DNA from: Mimachlamys varia
Lineage: Eukaryota; Mollusca; Bivalvia; Pectinida; Pectinidae
DNA length: 64,000 bases
Assembly: GCA_947623455.1 (NCBI GenBank)
Contig: OX392536.1
Span: forward strand, 12,643,282 to 12,707,281
Direction of reading: 5' to 3'
Part shown: piece after piece, positions 35,925 to 50,282 of the stretch
Layout of the letters: every line of letters starts with the position of its first letter
Numbering within the stretch: position 1 is the first letter of the stretch
Made by a program: the position numbers and the translations under genes
Notes under the pieces: model-generated
Seen by the model: the letters and a program-made list of their open reading frames with translations, nothing else
Database searches by the model: none
What the model was told of the DNA's origin: nothing

Positions 35925-38900
35925 AATATCCACAATAAGGACTCATACGAACAATAGGAACAAAACGACTGAACACAATAAGGATTCCTACGAACAATAG
36001 AAACAAGGAAATGTGCACAATAAGGATTACGACGAACAATAGAAACAAGGAAATGTACACAATAAGGATTCCTACGAACAATAGAAACAAGGAAATGTAC
36101 ACAATAAGGATTACGACGAACAATAGAAACAAGGAAATGTACACAATAAGGATTCCTACGAACAATAGAAACAAGGAGATGTAAACAATAAGGATTCCTA
36201 CGAACAATAGAAACAAGGAGATGTACACATTAAGGATTCCTACGAACAATAGAAATAAGGAAATGTCCACAATTAGTATTCTTACGAACAATAGAAATAA
36301 GTAAATGTCCAGAATAAGGATCCCGACGAACAATAGAAACCAAGAAATGTCCACAATAAGGATTCCTACGAACAATAAAAATAAGGAAATTTCCACAATA
36401 AGGATTCCCACGAACAATAGAAATAAGGAAATGTCCACAATAAGGATTACGACGAACAATAGAAATAAGGAAATGTACACAATTAGGATTCCTACGAACA
36501 ATAGAAATAAGGAAATTTCCACAATAAGGATTCGTACTAACAATAGAAATAAGGAAATGTCCACAATAAGGATTCCTACGAACAATAGAAATAAGGAAAT
36601 GTCCACAATAAGGATTCCTACGAACAATAGAAATAAGGAAATGTCCACAATAAGGATTCCTACGAACAATAGAAACAAGGAAATGTCCACAATAAGGATT
36701 CCTAAGAACAATAGAAATAAGGAAATGTCCACAATAAGGATTCCTAAGAACAATAGAAATAAGGAAATGTCCACAATAAGGATTCCTAAGAACAATAGAA
36801 ATAAGGAAATGTCCACAATAAGGATTCCTAAGAACAATAGAAACAAGGAAATGTCCACAATAAGGATTCCTAAGAACAATAGAAATAAGGAAATGTCCAC
36901 AATAAGGATTCCTAAGAACAATAGAAATAAGGAAATGTCCACAATAAGGATTCCTAAGAACAATAGAAACAAGGAAATGTCCACAATAAGGATTCCTAAG
37001 AACAATAGAAATAAGGAAATGTCCACAATAAGGATTCCTAAGAACAATAGAAATAAGGAAATGTCCACAATAAGGATTCCTAAGAACAATAGAAACAAGG
37101 AAATGTCCACAATAAGGATTCCTAAGAACAATAGAAATAAGGAAATGTCCACAATAAGGATTCCTACGAACAATAGAAACAAGGAAATGTCCACAATAAG
37201 GATTCCTAAGAACAATAGAAATAAGGAAATGTCCACAATAAGGATTCCTACGAACAATAGAAACAAGGAAATTTCCACAATAAGGATTCCTACGAACAAT
37301 AGAAACAAGGAAATGTCAACAATAAGGATTCCTACGAACAATAGAAACAAGGAAATGTCCACAATAAGGATTCCTAAGAACAATAGAAATAAGGAAATGT
37401 CCACAATAAGGATTCCTAAGAACAATAGAAATAAGGAAATGTACACAATAAGGATTCCTAAGAACAATAGAAACAAGGAAATGTCCACAATAAGGATTCC
37501 TAAGAACAATAGAAATAAGGAAATGTCCACAATAAGGATTCCTACGAACAATAGAAACAAGGAAATGTCAACAATAAGGATTCCTAAGAACGATAGAAAT
37601 AAGGAAATGTCCACAATAAGGATTACGACGAACAATAGAAATAAGGAAATGTACACAATTAGGATTTCTACGAAAAATAGAATAACGACAAAGAATAGAA
37701 ACCAAGAAATATCCACAATAAGGATTCCTACGAACAATAGAAATAAGAAAATGTCCAGAATAAGGATCCCGACGAACAATAGAAATAAGGAAATGTCCAC
37801 AATAAGGATTCCTACGAACAATAGAAATAAGGAAATGTCCACAATAAGGATCCCGACGAACAATAGAAATAAGGAAATGTCCACAATAAGGATTCCTACG
37901 AACAACAGACATAAGGAAATGTCCACAATAAGGATTCCTACGAACAATAGAAATAAGGAAATGTCCACAATAAGGATTACGACGAACAATAATAATAAGG
38001 AAATGTACACAATTAGGATTCCGACGAACAAAAGAAACAAGGAAATGTCCACAATAAGGATTACGACGAACAATAGAAACAAGGAAATGTACACAATAAG
38101 GATTCCTAAGACCAATAGAAACAAGGAAATGTACACAATAAGGATTCCTAAGACCAATAGAAACAAGGAAATGTACACAATAGGGATTCCGACGAACAAT
38201 GGAAACAAGGAAATGTACACAATAGGGATTCCGACGAACAATGGAAACAAGGAAATGTACACAATAAGGATTCATACGAACAATATGAACAAAACAACTG
38301 AACACAATTAGGATTCCTACGAATAATAGAAACGAGGAAATGTCCACAATAAGGATCCCGACGAACAATAGAAATAAGGAAATGTCCAGAATAAGGATCC
38401 CGACGAACAATAGAAATAAGGAAATGTCCACAATAAGGATTCCTACGAACAATAGAAATAAGGAAATGTCCACAATAAGGATCCCGACGAACAATAGAAA
38501 TAAGGAAATGTCCACAATAAGGATTCCTACGAACAACAGACATAAGGAAATGTCCACAATAAGGATTCCTACGAACAATAGAAATAAGGAAATGTCCACA
38601 ATAAGGATTACGACGAACAATAATAATAAGGAAATGTACACAATTAGGATTCCGACGAACAAAAGAAACAAGGAAATGTCCACAATAAGGATTACGACGA
38701 ACAATAGAAACAAGGAAATGTACACAATAAGGATTCCTAAGACCAATAGAAACAAGGAAATGTACACAATAGGGATTCCGACGAACAATGGAAACAAGGA
38801 AATGTCCACAATAAGGATTACGACGAACAATAGAAACAAGGAAATGTACACAATAAGGATTACGACGAACAATAATAATAAGGAAATGTACACAATTAGG

Positions 38901-41900
38901 ATTCCGACGAACAAAAGAAACAAGGAAATGTCCACAATAAGGATTACGACGAACAATAGAAACAAGGAAATGTACACAATAAGGATTCCTAAGACCAATA
39001 GAAACAAGGAAATGTACACAATAGGGATTCCGACGAACAATGGAAACAAGGAAATGTCCACAATAAGGATTACGACGAACAATAGAAACAAGGAAATGTA
39101 CACAATAAGGATTCCTAAGACCAATAGAAACAAGGAAATGTACACAATTAGGATTCCGACGAACAAAAGAAACAAGGAAATGTCCACAATAAGGATTACG
39201 ACGAACAATAGAAACAAGGAAATGTACACAATAGGGATTCCGACGAACAATGGAAACAAGGAAATGTACACAATAAGGATTCATACGAACAATATGAACA
39301 AAACAACTGAACACAATTAGGATTCCTACGAATAATAGAAACGAGGAAATGTCCACAATAAGGATCCCGACGAACAATAGAAATAAGGAAATGTCCACAA
39401 TAAGGATTCCTACGAACAATAGAAATAAGGAAATGTCCACAATAAGGATTCCTACGAACAATAGAAATAAGGAAATGTACACAATTAGGATTCCGACGAA
39501 CAATAGAAACAAGGAAATGTCCACAATAAGGATTACGACGAACAAAAGAAACAAGGAAATGTACACAGTAAGGATTCCTAAGACCAATAGAAACAAGGAA
39601 ATGTACACAATAAGGATTCATACGAACAATATGAACAAAACAACTGAACACAATTAGGATTCCTACGAATAATAGACATAAGGAAATGTCCACAATAAGG
39701 ATTCCTACGAACAATAGAAACAAGGAAATATACACAATAAGGATTCCTACGAACAATAGAAACAAGGAATAGTACACAATAAGGATTATGACGAACAATA
39801 GAAACAAGGAAAAGTACACAATAAGGATTCCTTAGAACAATAAAAACAAGGAAATGTACACAATAGGGATTCATACGAACAATATGAACAAAACAACTGA
39901 ACACAATTAGGATTCCTACGAACAATAGAAACAAGGAAATGTCCACAATACGGATTACGACAAGAATAGAAAACAAGAAATATCCACAATAAGGATTCCT
40001 ATACGAACAATAGAAATAAGGAAATGTCCAGAATAAGGATCCCGACGAACAATAGAAATAAGGAAATGTCCACAATAAGGATTCCTACGAACAATAGAAA
40101 TAAGGAAATGTCCATAATAAGGATTCCTACGAACAATAGAAATAAGGAAATGTCCAGAATAAGGATCCCGACGAACAATAGAAATAAGGAAATGTACACA
40201 ATAAGGATTCCTACGAACAATAGAAATAAGGAAATGTCCACAATTGGGATTCCTATGAACAATAGAAACAAAGAAATGTCCACAAAAAGGATTCCTACGA
40301 ACAATAGAAACAAGGAAATGTACACAATAAGGATTCCCATGAACAATAGAAACAAAGAAATGTCCACAAAAAGGATTCCTACGAACAATAGAAATAAGGA
40401 AATGTACACAATAAGGATTCCTACGAACAATAGAAACAAAGAAATGTCCACAAAAAGGATTCCTACGAACAATAGAAACAAGGAAATGTACACAATAAGG
40501 ATTCCCATGAACAATAGAAACAAAGAAATGTCCACAAAAAGGATTCCTACGAACAATAGAAATAAGGAAATGTACACAATTAGGATTCCGACGAAGAATG
40601 GAAATAAGGAAATGTCCACAATAAGGATTCCTACGAACAATAGAAACAAAGAAATGTCCACAAAAAGGATTCCTACGAACAATAGAAATAAGGAAATGTA
40701 CACAATTAGGATTCCGACGAAGAATGGAAACAAGGGAATGTCCACAATAAGGATCCAGACGAAAAATAGAAATAAGGAAATGTCCAGAATAAGGATCCCG
40801 ACGAACAATGGAAACAAGGAAATGTCCACAATAAGGATTCCTACGAACAATAGAAACAAGGAAAAGTCAACAATAAGGATTACGACAAAGAAGAGAAACA
40901 AGGAAATGTACACAATAAGGATCACGACGAACAATAGAAATAAGGAAATGTACACAATAAGGATTCCTAAGAACAATAGAAACAAGGAAATGTCCACAAT
41001 AAGGATAACGACGAACAATAGAAACAAGGAGATGTACACAATAAGGATTCCGACGAACAATAGAAACAAGGAAATGTCGACAATAAGGATTCCTACGAAC
41101 AATAGAAACAAGGAAATGTACACAATTAGGATTCCGACGAACAATAGAAACAAGGAAATGACGACAATAAGGATTCCTACGAACAATAGAAACAAGGAAA
41201 TGTCCACAATAAGGATTCTTAAGAACAATAGAAATCAGAAAAATTTCCGCCATAAGGATTTCTACGAACAATAGAAACAAGGAAATATCCACAATAAGGA
41301 TCCCGACGAACAATAGAGATAAGGAAATGTCCAGAATAAGGATCCCGATGAACAATGGAAACAAGGAAATGTCCACAATAAGGATTCCGACGAACAATGG
41401 AAACAAGGAAATGTCCACAATAAGGATTCCTACGAACAATAGAAACAAGGAAAAGTCAACAATAAGGATTACGACAAAGAAGAGAAACAAGGAAATGTAC
41501 ACAATAAGGATCACGACGAACAATAGAAATAAGGAAATGTCCACACTAAGGATTCCTACGAACAATAGAAACAAGGAAATGTACACAATAAGGATTCCTA
41601 CGAACAATAGAAACAAGGAAATGTCCACAATAAGGATAACGACGAACAATAGAAACAAGGAGATGTACACAATAAGGATTCCGACGAACAATAGAAATAA
41701 GGAAATGTCCACGATAAGGATTCCTACGAACAATAGAAATAAGGAAATGTACACAATAAGGATTCCTACGAACAATAGAAACAAGGAAATGTCCACAATA
41801 AGGATAACGACGAACAATAGAAACAAGGAGATGTACACAATAAGGATTCCGACGAACAATAGAAACAAGGAAATGTCGACAATAAGGATTACTACGAACA

Positions 41901-43058
41901 ATAGAAACAAGGAAATGTACACAATTAGGATTACGACGAACAATAGAAACAAGGAAATGACGACAATAAGGATTCCTACGAACAATAGAAACAAGGAAAT
42001 GTCCACAATAAGGATTCTTAAGAACAATAGAAATCAGAAAAATTTCCGCCATAAGGATTTCTACGAACAATAGAAACAAGGAAATATCCACAATAAGGAT
42101 CCCGACGAACAATAGAAATAAGGAAATGTCCAGAATAAGGATCTCGATGAACAATGGAAACAAGGAAATGTCCACAATAAGGATTCCGACGAACAATGGA
42201 AACAAGGAAATGACCACAATAAGAATTCCTACGAACAATAGAAACAAGGAAATGTCCACAATAAGGATTCCTACGAACAATAGAAACAAGGAAATGTCCA
42301 CAATAAGGATTCCTACGAACAATAGAAACAAGGAAATGTCCACAATAAGGATTACGACGAAGAATAGAAACAAAGAAATATCCACAATTAGGATTCCGAC
42401 GAAAAATGGAAACAAGGAAATGTCCACAATAAGGATCCCGACGAACAATGGAAACAAGGAAATGTCCAAAATAAGGATTACGACGAAGAAAAGAAACAAG
42501 GAAATGTACACAATAAGGATTCCGACAAACAATAGAAACAAGGAAATGTCCACAGTAAGGATTCCTACGAACAATAGAAACAAGGAAATGTACACAATAA
42601 GGATCCCGACGAACAATAGAAATAAGGAAATGTCCACAATAAGGATTCCGACGAACAATGGAAACAAGGAGATGTACACAATAAGGATTCCTACGAACAA
42701 TAGAAACAAGGAAATGTCCACAATAAGGATTCCTACGAACAATAGAAACAAGGAAATGTACACAATTAGGAATCCGACGAACAATAGAAACAAGGAAATG
42801 TCCACAAAAAGGATTCCTACGAACAATAGAAACAAGGAAATGTACACAATAAGGATTCCTACGAACAATAGAAATAAGAAAATGTACACAATAAGGATTC
42901 CTACGAACAATAGAAACAAGGAAATGTCAACAATAAGGATTACGACGAAGAATAGAAACAAAGAAATATCCACAGTTAGGATTCCGACGAACAATGGAAA
43001 CAAGGAAATGTACACAAAAAGGATTCCTACGAACAATAGCAACAAGGAAATGTACACA
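35925..43058. repeat. 42-bp minisatellite array H, about 170 units
   Basis: Units of 42 bp with core CCACAATAAGGATTCCTACG then AACAATAGAAACAAGGAAATGT. A few positions vary (TCCTACG, TCCTAAG, CCCGACG, TTACGACG). Length is so constant that frames stay open on both strands: 668 codons on plus from 36305 (14-residue repeat MSTIRIPTNNRNKE) and 787 on minus ending at 35899. Higher-order blocks: an AACAAAACAACTGAACAC variant recurs at about 38290, 39300, 39640 and 39890 (first spacing about 1015 bp), and an AATCAGAAAAATTTCCGCC variant at 41232 and 42031 (799 bp). Confidence 0.97.
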
Positions 43059-45150
43059 ATGTGTGTACAGCCTAGTTTAGGTATGTCTGTGAGCCTGTGT
43101 ACAGCCTAGTGTAGGTATGTCTGTGAGCCTGTGTACAGCCTAGTGTAGGTATGTCTATGATCCTGTGTACAGCCTAGTGTATGTATGTCTGTCACATTTG
43201 TACAACCTAGTTTAAGTATGTCTGTGAGCCTGTGTACAGCCTAGTGTAGGTATGTCTGTGACCCTGTGTACAGCCTAGTGTAGGTATGTCTGTGGCCCTG
43301 TGTACAGCCTAGTGTAGGTATGTCTGTGAACCTGTTACAGCCTAGTGTAGTTATGTCTGTGAGCCTGTGTACAGCCTAGTGTAGGTATGTCTATGAGCCT
43401 GTGTACAGCCTAGTGTAGTTATGTCTGTGGCCTTGTGAACAGCCTAGTGTAGATATGTCTGTGACCCTGTGTACAACCTAGTGTAGGTATGTCTGTCACC
43501 TGTGTACAACTTAGTGTAAGTATGTCTGTGAGCCTGTGTACAGCCTAGTGTAGGCATGTCTGTGACCCTGTGTACAGCCTAATGTAGGCATGTCTGTGGC
43601 CCTGTGTACAACCTAGTGTAGGTATGTGTGTGGCCCTGTGTACAGCCTAGTGTAGTTATGTCTGTGAGCCTGTGTACAGCCTAGTGTAGGTATGTCTGTG
43701 GCCCTGTGTACAGCCTAGTGTAGTTATGTCTGTGAGCCTGTGTACAGCCTAGTGTAGGTATGTCTGTGGCCCTGTGTACAGCCTAGTGTAGGTAAGTCTG
43801 TGACCCTGTGTACAGCCTAGTGTAGGTATGTCTGTCACCTTGTGTACAGCCTAGTGTAGGTATGTCTGTCACCTTGTGTACAGCCTAGTGTAGTTATGTC
43901 TTTTAGCCTGTGTACAGCCTAGTGTAGGTATGTCTGTGACCCTGTGTACAGCCTAGTGTAGGTATGTCTGTGAACTTGTGTACAGCCTAGTGTAGGTATG
44001 TCTGTGAGCCTGTGTACAGCCTAGTGTAGGTATGTCTGTGAGCCTGTGTACAGCCTAGTGTAGGTATGTCTGTCGCCTTGTACAGCCTAGTGTAGGTATG
44101 TCTGTGAGCCTGTGTACAGCCCAGTGTAGTTATGTCTGTGGCCCTGTGTACAGCCTATTGTAGGCATGTCTGTGACCCTGTGTACAGCCTAGTGTAGGCA
44201 TGTCTGTGAGCCTGTGTACAGCCTAGTGTAGGTATGTCTGTGACCCTGTGTACAGCCTAGTGTAGGCATGTCTGTGAGCCTGTGTACAGCCTAGTATAGG
44301 TATGTCTGTCGCCTTGTACAGCCTAGTGTAGGTATGTCTGTGGCCCTGTGTACAGCCTAGTGTAGGTATGTCTGTGAGCCTGTGTACAGCCTAGTGCAGG
44401 TATGTCTGTGAGCCTGTGTGCAGCCTAGTGTAGGTATGTCTGTCACCCTTTGTACAGCCTGGTGTAGGCATGTCTGTGAGCCTGTGTACAGCCTAGTGTA
44501 GGTATGTCTGTGGCCCTGTGTACAACCTAGTGTAGTTATGTCTGTGAGCCTGTGTACAGTCTAGTGTAGGTATGTCTGTGAGCCTGTGTGCAGCCTAGTG
44601 TAGGTATGTCTGTGGCCCTGTGTACAGCCTAGTGTAGGTATGTCTGTGAGCCTGTGTACAGCCTAGTGTATGTATGTCTGTGGCCCTGAGTACAGCCTAG
44701 TGTAGGTATGTATGTCACCCTGTGTGCAGCCTAGTGAAGGTATGTCTGTCACCTTATGTACAGCCTAGTGTAGGTATGTCTGTCACCTTGTGTACAGCCT
44801 AGTGCAAGTTTGTCTGTGAGCCTGTGTACAGCCTAGTGTAGGTATGTCTGTGAGCCTGTGTACAGCCTAGTGTAGGTATGTCTGTGAGCCTTTGTACAGC
44901 CTAGTGTAGGTATGTCTGTGAGCCTGTGTACAGCTTAGTGTAGGTATGTCTGTCACCCTGTGTACAGCCTAGTGTAGGTATGTCTGTCACCTTGTTTACA
45001 GCTTAGTGTAGGTATGTCTGTCACCTTGTTTACAGCTTAGTGTAGGTATGTCTGTGAGCCTGTGTACAGCCTAGTGTAGGTATGTCTGTGAGCCTGTGTA
45101 TAGCCTAGTGTAGGTATGTCTGTGAGCCTGTGTACAGCCCAGTGTAGGTT
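43059..45150. repeat. 34-bp minisatellite array I, about 61 units
   Basis: Units of 34 bp with core TGTGTACAGCCTAGTGTAGG then TATGTCTGTGAGCC. It begins directly where the 42-bp array stops, with no spacer. The shared TGTACA around the junction may mark the breakpoint. The most variable spot is the GAGCC/GACCC/GGCCC segment. Confidence 0.97.
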
Positions 45151-45514
45151 AGTAAATAGCTTTACCTTTTAAACACTGTAAAAAAATCGTTGTATGCAGT
45201 GAATATCGTATCGTGTCTCCCGGTTAGAGTTATCTTTCTTGTATCACTGAACGAGCTGTATGTCACACAATAACGGTACTTGAATTGTACCGATCGTTCG
45301 TTATACAGTTGCAGAAACAGCACATGCTACCAAGTAGCCGACGTTAAACCATCACATCGGTATTTACAATGTATAACACATTTATTAGTAAATTAGATAA
45401 AGGTTTGGCATTCTGGCTTATTATTTAAACTTGAAATGTATGACATTAAAGAGAAGTAACTGGTTTAATGGAATACTTGACTAATCGTAAACACAGGGTT
45501 ATGAAAGGAGGCAA
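45151..45514. other. Spacer between arrays I and J
   Basis: About 360 bp of single-copy-looking AT-rich DNA, no feature recognised. Confidence 0.5.
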
Positions 45515-48500
45515 ACAAACAGGCCAGTACTGGAGTCCCCCAGGGACCAGGAGAGACTATATATAGATATACAAACAGGTCAGTACTGGAGTTCCCCAGG
45601 GACCAGGAGATTATATATAGATATACAAACAGGTCAGTACTGGAGTTCCCCAGGGTTCAGGAGAGACTATATATAGATATACAAACAGATCAGTACTGGA
45701 GTTCCCCAGGGACTAGGAGAGACTATATATAGATATACAAACAGGTCAGTACTGGAGTTCCCCAGGGAACAGGAGACACTATATATAGATATACAAATAG
45801 GTCAGTACTGGAGTTCCCCAAGGACCAGGAGAGACTATATATAGATATACAAACAGGTCAGTACTGGAGTCCCCAGGGACCAGGAGAGACTATATATAGA
45901 TATACACACAGGTCAGTACTGGAGTCCCCAGGGACCAGGAGAGACTATCTATAGATATACAAACAGGTCAGTACTGGAGTCCCCTTGGAATCAGGAGAGA
46001 CTATATATAGATATATAAACAGGTCAGTACTGGAGTCCCCAGGGACCAGGAGAGACTATATATAGATATATATATGCAAACAAGTAAGTACTGGAGTTTC
46101 CCAAGGATCAGGAGAGACTATATATAAATATATATATGCAAACAAGTAAGTACTGGAGTTCCCCAAGGATCAGGAGAGACTATCTGTAGATATACAAACA
46201 GGTCAGTACTGGAGTCCCAGGGACCAGGAGAGACTATATGTAGATATACAAACAGGTCAGTACTGGAGTCCCCAGGGACGAGGAGAGACTATATATAGAT
46301 ATACAAACAGATCAGTACTGGTGTTCCCCAGGGACTAGGAGAGACTATATATAGATATACAAACAGGTCAGTACTGGAGTTCCCCAGGGACCAGGAGAGA
46401 CTATATATAGATATACAAATAGGTCAGTACTGGAGTTCCCCAGGGACCAGGAGAGACTATATATAGATATACAAACAGGTCAGTACTGGAGTCCCCAGAG
46501 ACCAGGAGAGACTATATATAGATATACACACAGGTCAGTACTGGAGTCCCCAGGGACCAGGAGAGACTATATTTAGATATACAAACAGGTCAGTACTGGA
46601 GTCCCCTTGGAATCAGGAGAGACTATATATAGATATATAAACAGGTCAGTACTGGAGTCCCCAGGGACCAGGAGAGACTATATATATATATATATATGCA
46701 AACAAGTAAGTACTGGAGTTCCCCAAGGATCAGGAGAGACTATATGTAGATATACAACAGGTCAGTACTGGAGTCCCAGGGACCAGGAGAGACTATATGT
46801 AGATATACAAACAGGTCAGTACTGGAGTCCCCAGGGACCAGGAGATACTATATATAGATATAAAAACAGGTCAGTACTGGAGTTCCCCAGGGACCAGGAG
46901 AGACTATATTTAGATATACAAACAGGTCAGTACTGGAATTAACCAGGGACCAGGAGAGACTATATATAGATATACACACAGGTCAGTACTGGAGTCCCCA
47001 GGGACCAGGAGAGACTATATTTAGATATACAAACAGGTCAGTACTGGAGTCCCCTTGGAATCAGGAGAGACTATATATAGATATATAAACAGGTCAGTAC
47101 TGGAGTCCCCAGGGACCAGGAGAGACTATATATATATATATATATGCAAACAAGTAAGTACTGGAGTTCCCCAAGGATCAGGAGAGACTATATGTAGATA
47201 TACAACAGGTCAGTACTGGAGTCCCAGGGACCAGGAGAGACTATATATAGATATACAAACAGGTCAGTACTGGAGTTCCCCAGGGACCAGGAGATTATAT
47301 ATAGATATACAAACAGGTCAGTACTGGAGTTCCCCAGGGTTCAGGAGAGACTATATATAGATATACAAACAGATCAGTACTGGAGTTCCCCAGGGACTAG
47401 GAGAGACTATATATAGATATACAAACAGGTCAGTACTGGAGTTCCCCAGGGACCAGGAGAGACTATATATAGATATACAAATAGGTCAGTACTGGAGTTC
47501 CCCAGGGACCAGGAGAGACTATATATAGATATACAAACAGGTCAGTACTGGAGTCCCCAGGGACCAGGAGAGACTATATATAGATATACACACAGGTCAG
47601 TACTGGAGTCCCCAGGGACCAGGAGAGACTATATTTAGATATACAAACAGGTCAGTACTGGAGTCCCCTTGGAATCAGGAGAGACTATATATAGATATAT
47701 AAACAGGTCAGTACTGGAGTCCCCAGGGACCAGGAGAGACTATATATATATATATATATGCAAACAAGTAAGTACTGGAGTTCCTCAAGGATCAGGAGAG
47801 ACTATATGTAGATATACAACAGGTCAGTACTGGAGTCCCAGGGACCAGGAGAGACTATATGTAGATATACAAACAGGTCAGTACTGGAGTCCCCAGGGAC
47901 CAGGAGAGACTATATATAGATATACACACAGGTCAGTACTGGAGTCCCCAGGGACCAGGAGAGACTATATTTAGATATACAAACAGGTCAGTACTGGAGT
48001 CCCCTTGGAATCAGGAGAGACTATATATAGATATATAAACAGGTCAGTACTGGAGTCCCCAGGGACCAGGAGAGACTATATATATATATATATATGCAAA
48101 CAAGTAAGTACTGGAGTTCCTCAAGGATCAGGAGAGACTATATGTAGATATACAACAGGTCAGTACTGGAGTCCCAGGGACCAGGAGAGACTATATGTAG
48201 ATATACAAACAGGTCAGTACTGGAGTCCCCAGGGACCAGGAGAGACTATATATAGATATACAAACAGGTCAGTACTGGAGTTCCCCAGGGACCAGGAGAG
48301 ACTATATATAGATATACAAATAGGTCAGTACTGGAGTTCCCCAGGGACCAGGAGAGACTATATATAGATATACAAACAGGTCAGTACTGGAGTCCCCAGG
48401 GACCAGGAGAGACTATATATAGATATACACACAGGTCAGTACTGGAGTCCCCAGGGACCAGGAGAGACTATATTTAGATATACAAACAGGTCAGTACTGG

Positions 48501-49046
48501 AGTCCCCTTGGAATCAGGAGAGACTATATATAGATATATAAACAGGTCAGTACTGGAGTCCCCAGGGACCAGGAGAGACTATATATATATATATATATGC
48601 AAACAAGTAAGTACTGGAGTTCCTCAAGGATCAGGAGAGACTATATGTAGATATACAACAGGTCAGTACTGGAGTCCCAGGGACCAGGAGAGACTATATG
48701 TAGATATACAAACAGGTCAGTACTGGAGTCCCCAGGGACCAGGAGATACTATATATAGATATACAAACAGGTCAGTACTGGAGTTCCCCAGGGACCAGGA
48801 GAGACTATATTTAGATATACAAACAGGTCAGTACTGGAATTAACCAGGGACCAGGAGAGACTATATGTAGATATACAAACAGGTCAGTACTGGAGTCCCC
48901 AGGGTCCAGGAGAGACTATATATAGATATACAAACAGGTCAGTACTGGAGTTCCCCAGGGACCAGGAGAGACTATATATAGATATACAAACAGGTTAGTA
49001 CTGGAGTTCCCCAAGGATCAGGAGAGACTATATGTAGATATACAAA
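45515..49046. repeat. 56-bp minisatellite array J with higher-order blocks
   Basis: Units of about 56 bp with GTCAGTACTGGAGTTCCCCA, GGGACCAGGAGAGACTATAT and ATAGATATACAAACAG. A special pair of units carrying a (TA)n tract and GCAAACAAGTAAGTACTGG recurs at about 46.7, 47.1, 47.75, 48.1 and 48.6 kb, spaced 448, 614, 336 and 503 bp, close to whole multiples of 56. ORFs of about 100-120 codons here are repeats of each other and not genes. Confidence 0.96.
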
Positions 49047-50273
49047 CACATCTTTTGCCGATTTGGTCTTTTTGTAAAAGGGAGGTAACTCTTATATAAT
49101 TTTAAGTATCACTTCCCTTCCTCCACTTTTTTTCATTACAATCAATGGGAAGTGCTCACAGTATTGTTGCTGATGAAATATAATCACTATAAGTCTTCTG
49201 GTAATAAAAACAATGTTGTTTAAAGGTTTAAAGATAAATGACTCCTTTGACCTTGAAAGTAGGTCAAAACTGATAATCCATTACATAAACACTTTGTTTG
49301 TGATATATCAAGGCTCTAGGCCTTGCAGAACTTGAGAAGAAGTTTGTCAAAGTTTGCTACCCAAAATAGCACTTTTCAGCTTTGATTCATACGGAAAGTT
49401 GACATTTTAGAGAAAAATGTTTTCTGACAAATGTTATTTATTTCTTATAACATAACATATCCAAAAATTAGTTCATTACATACGGTCTTTAATGAGATAT
49501 CGCATTTAGAGGCAAAACTGGAAATGACGTCATAGTGGCCATTTTTTTTTATGAACTTTAATCGATCATCAGATGACAGGGGACACGTGGAGATAACATT
49601 TTCATAATAAGTTAACCAAATGGCGCACTTCCTGAGCGGAAATTGCAACTGAAAAACTGAAGGCACCAATATCATCGGAATGACATGCTGATTTGATCTC
49701 TATAAAAAAATTTAAAATGATGAAAATTAAAAAAAAAAAAGAATCTAAAAATAGATTAACCTTTGACCTCTGGCGAGCATTTTTACTAGCCTATTTTATA
49801 TTAACATGTAGAAGAAAATGTTTTGAGTTATAACCATTTATACATTTTAAGGTATGACGTCATGGCCACCATATTGGATTTTAGACCAACTCAAAATTAA
49901 CACCCTTAAGTAAAAACCAGCTCAGGAGCACTTCAGGCAAGTTTGAGCTTAATCCCATTGGTGGAATTTGAGTTGAAGTATAAAATGTGAAACGGTATTT
50001 TGCCGGCAAAATCAAAGAAAATATTCGGCGTATAACCTTACTTTAATGGTAAGAGAAAAAAATGAAGACATATTTTTATCGGAATGACTTTGTCTATCGT
50101 TATATGAAAAGAATTTTGAAAGAAATGGAAAACTAAAAAAAAGGATTTTTTTGTTTTGTTTTTTACATTTTTTGAATTTTGACCCAACAGCGAGCTTTAT
50201 TATTTGAAATATTTTGTATTAACATGTAATGGATAAAAGCTAGATATGTCAATCAAACGCTTATCGAGATATG

Positions 50274-50282
50274 GCTGTTTTA
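50274..50282. repeat. Target site duplication, left (GCTGTTTTA)
   Basis: Nine bases directly before the left end of the foldback element, identical to 53739-53747. The corresponding unoccupied site in copy 2 of the host element (56636-56644, ACTGTTTTA within GAGATATGACTGTTTTAAGG) has only one copy. Confidence 0.92.

Noticed and set aside
35899..43109. Very long ORFs (668 plus, 787 minus and others) as genuine repeat proteins
   Set aside because: Open on both strands at once because the 42-bp unit lacks stops. No signal peptide, unique ends or codon bias seen.
45515..49046. Reverse transcriptase motif GVPQGS (from TACTGGAGTTCCCCAAGGAT) in each 56-bp unit
   Set aside because: Only about nine residues match, and the sequence after it does not continue as RT. 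Chance match or too short to claim descent.
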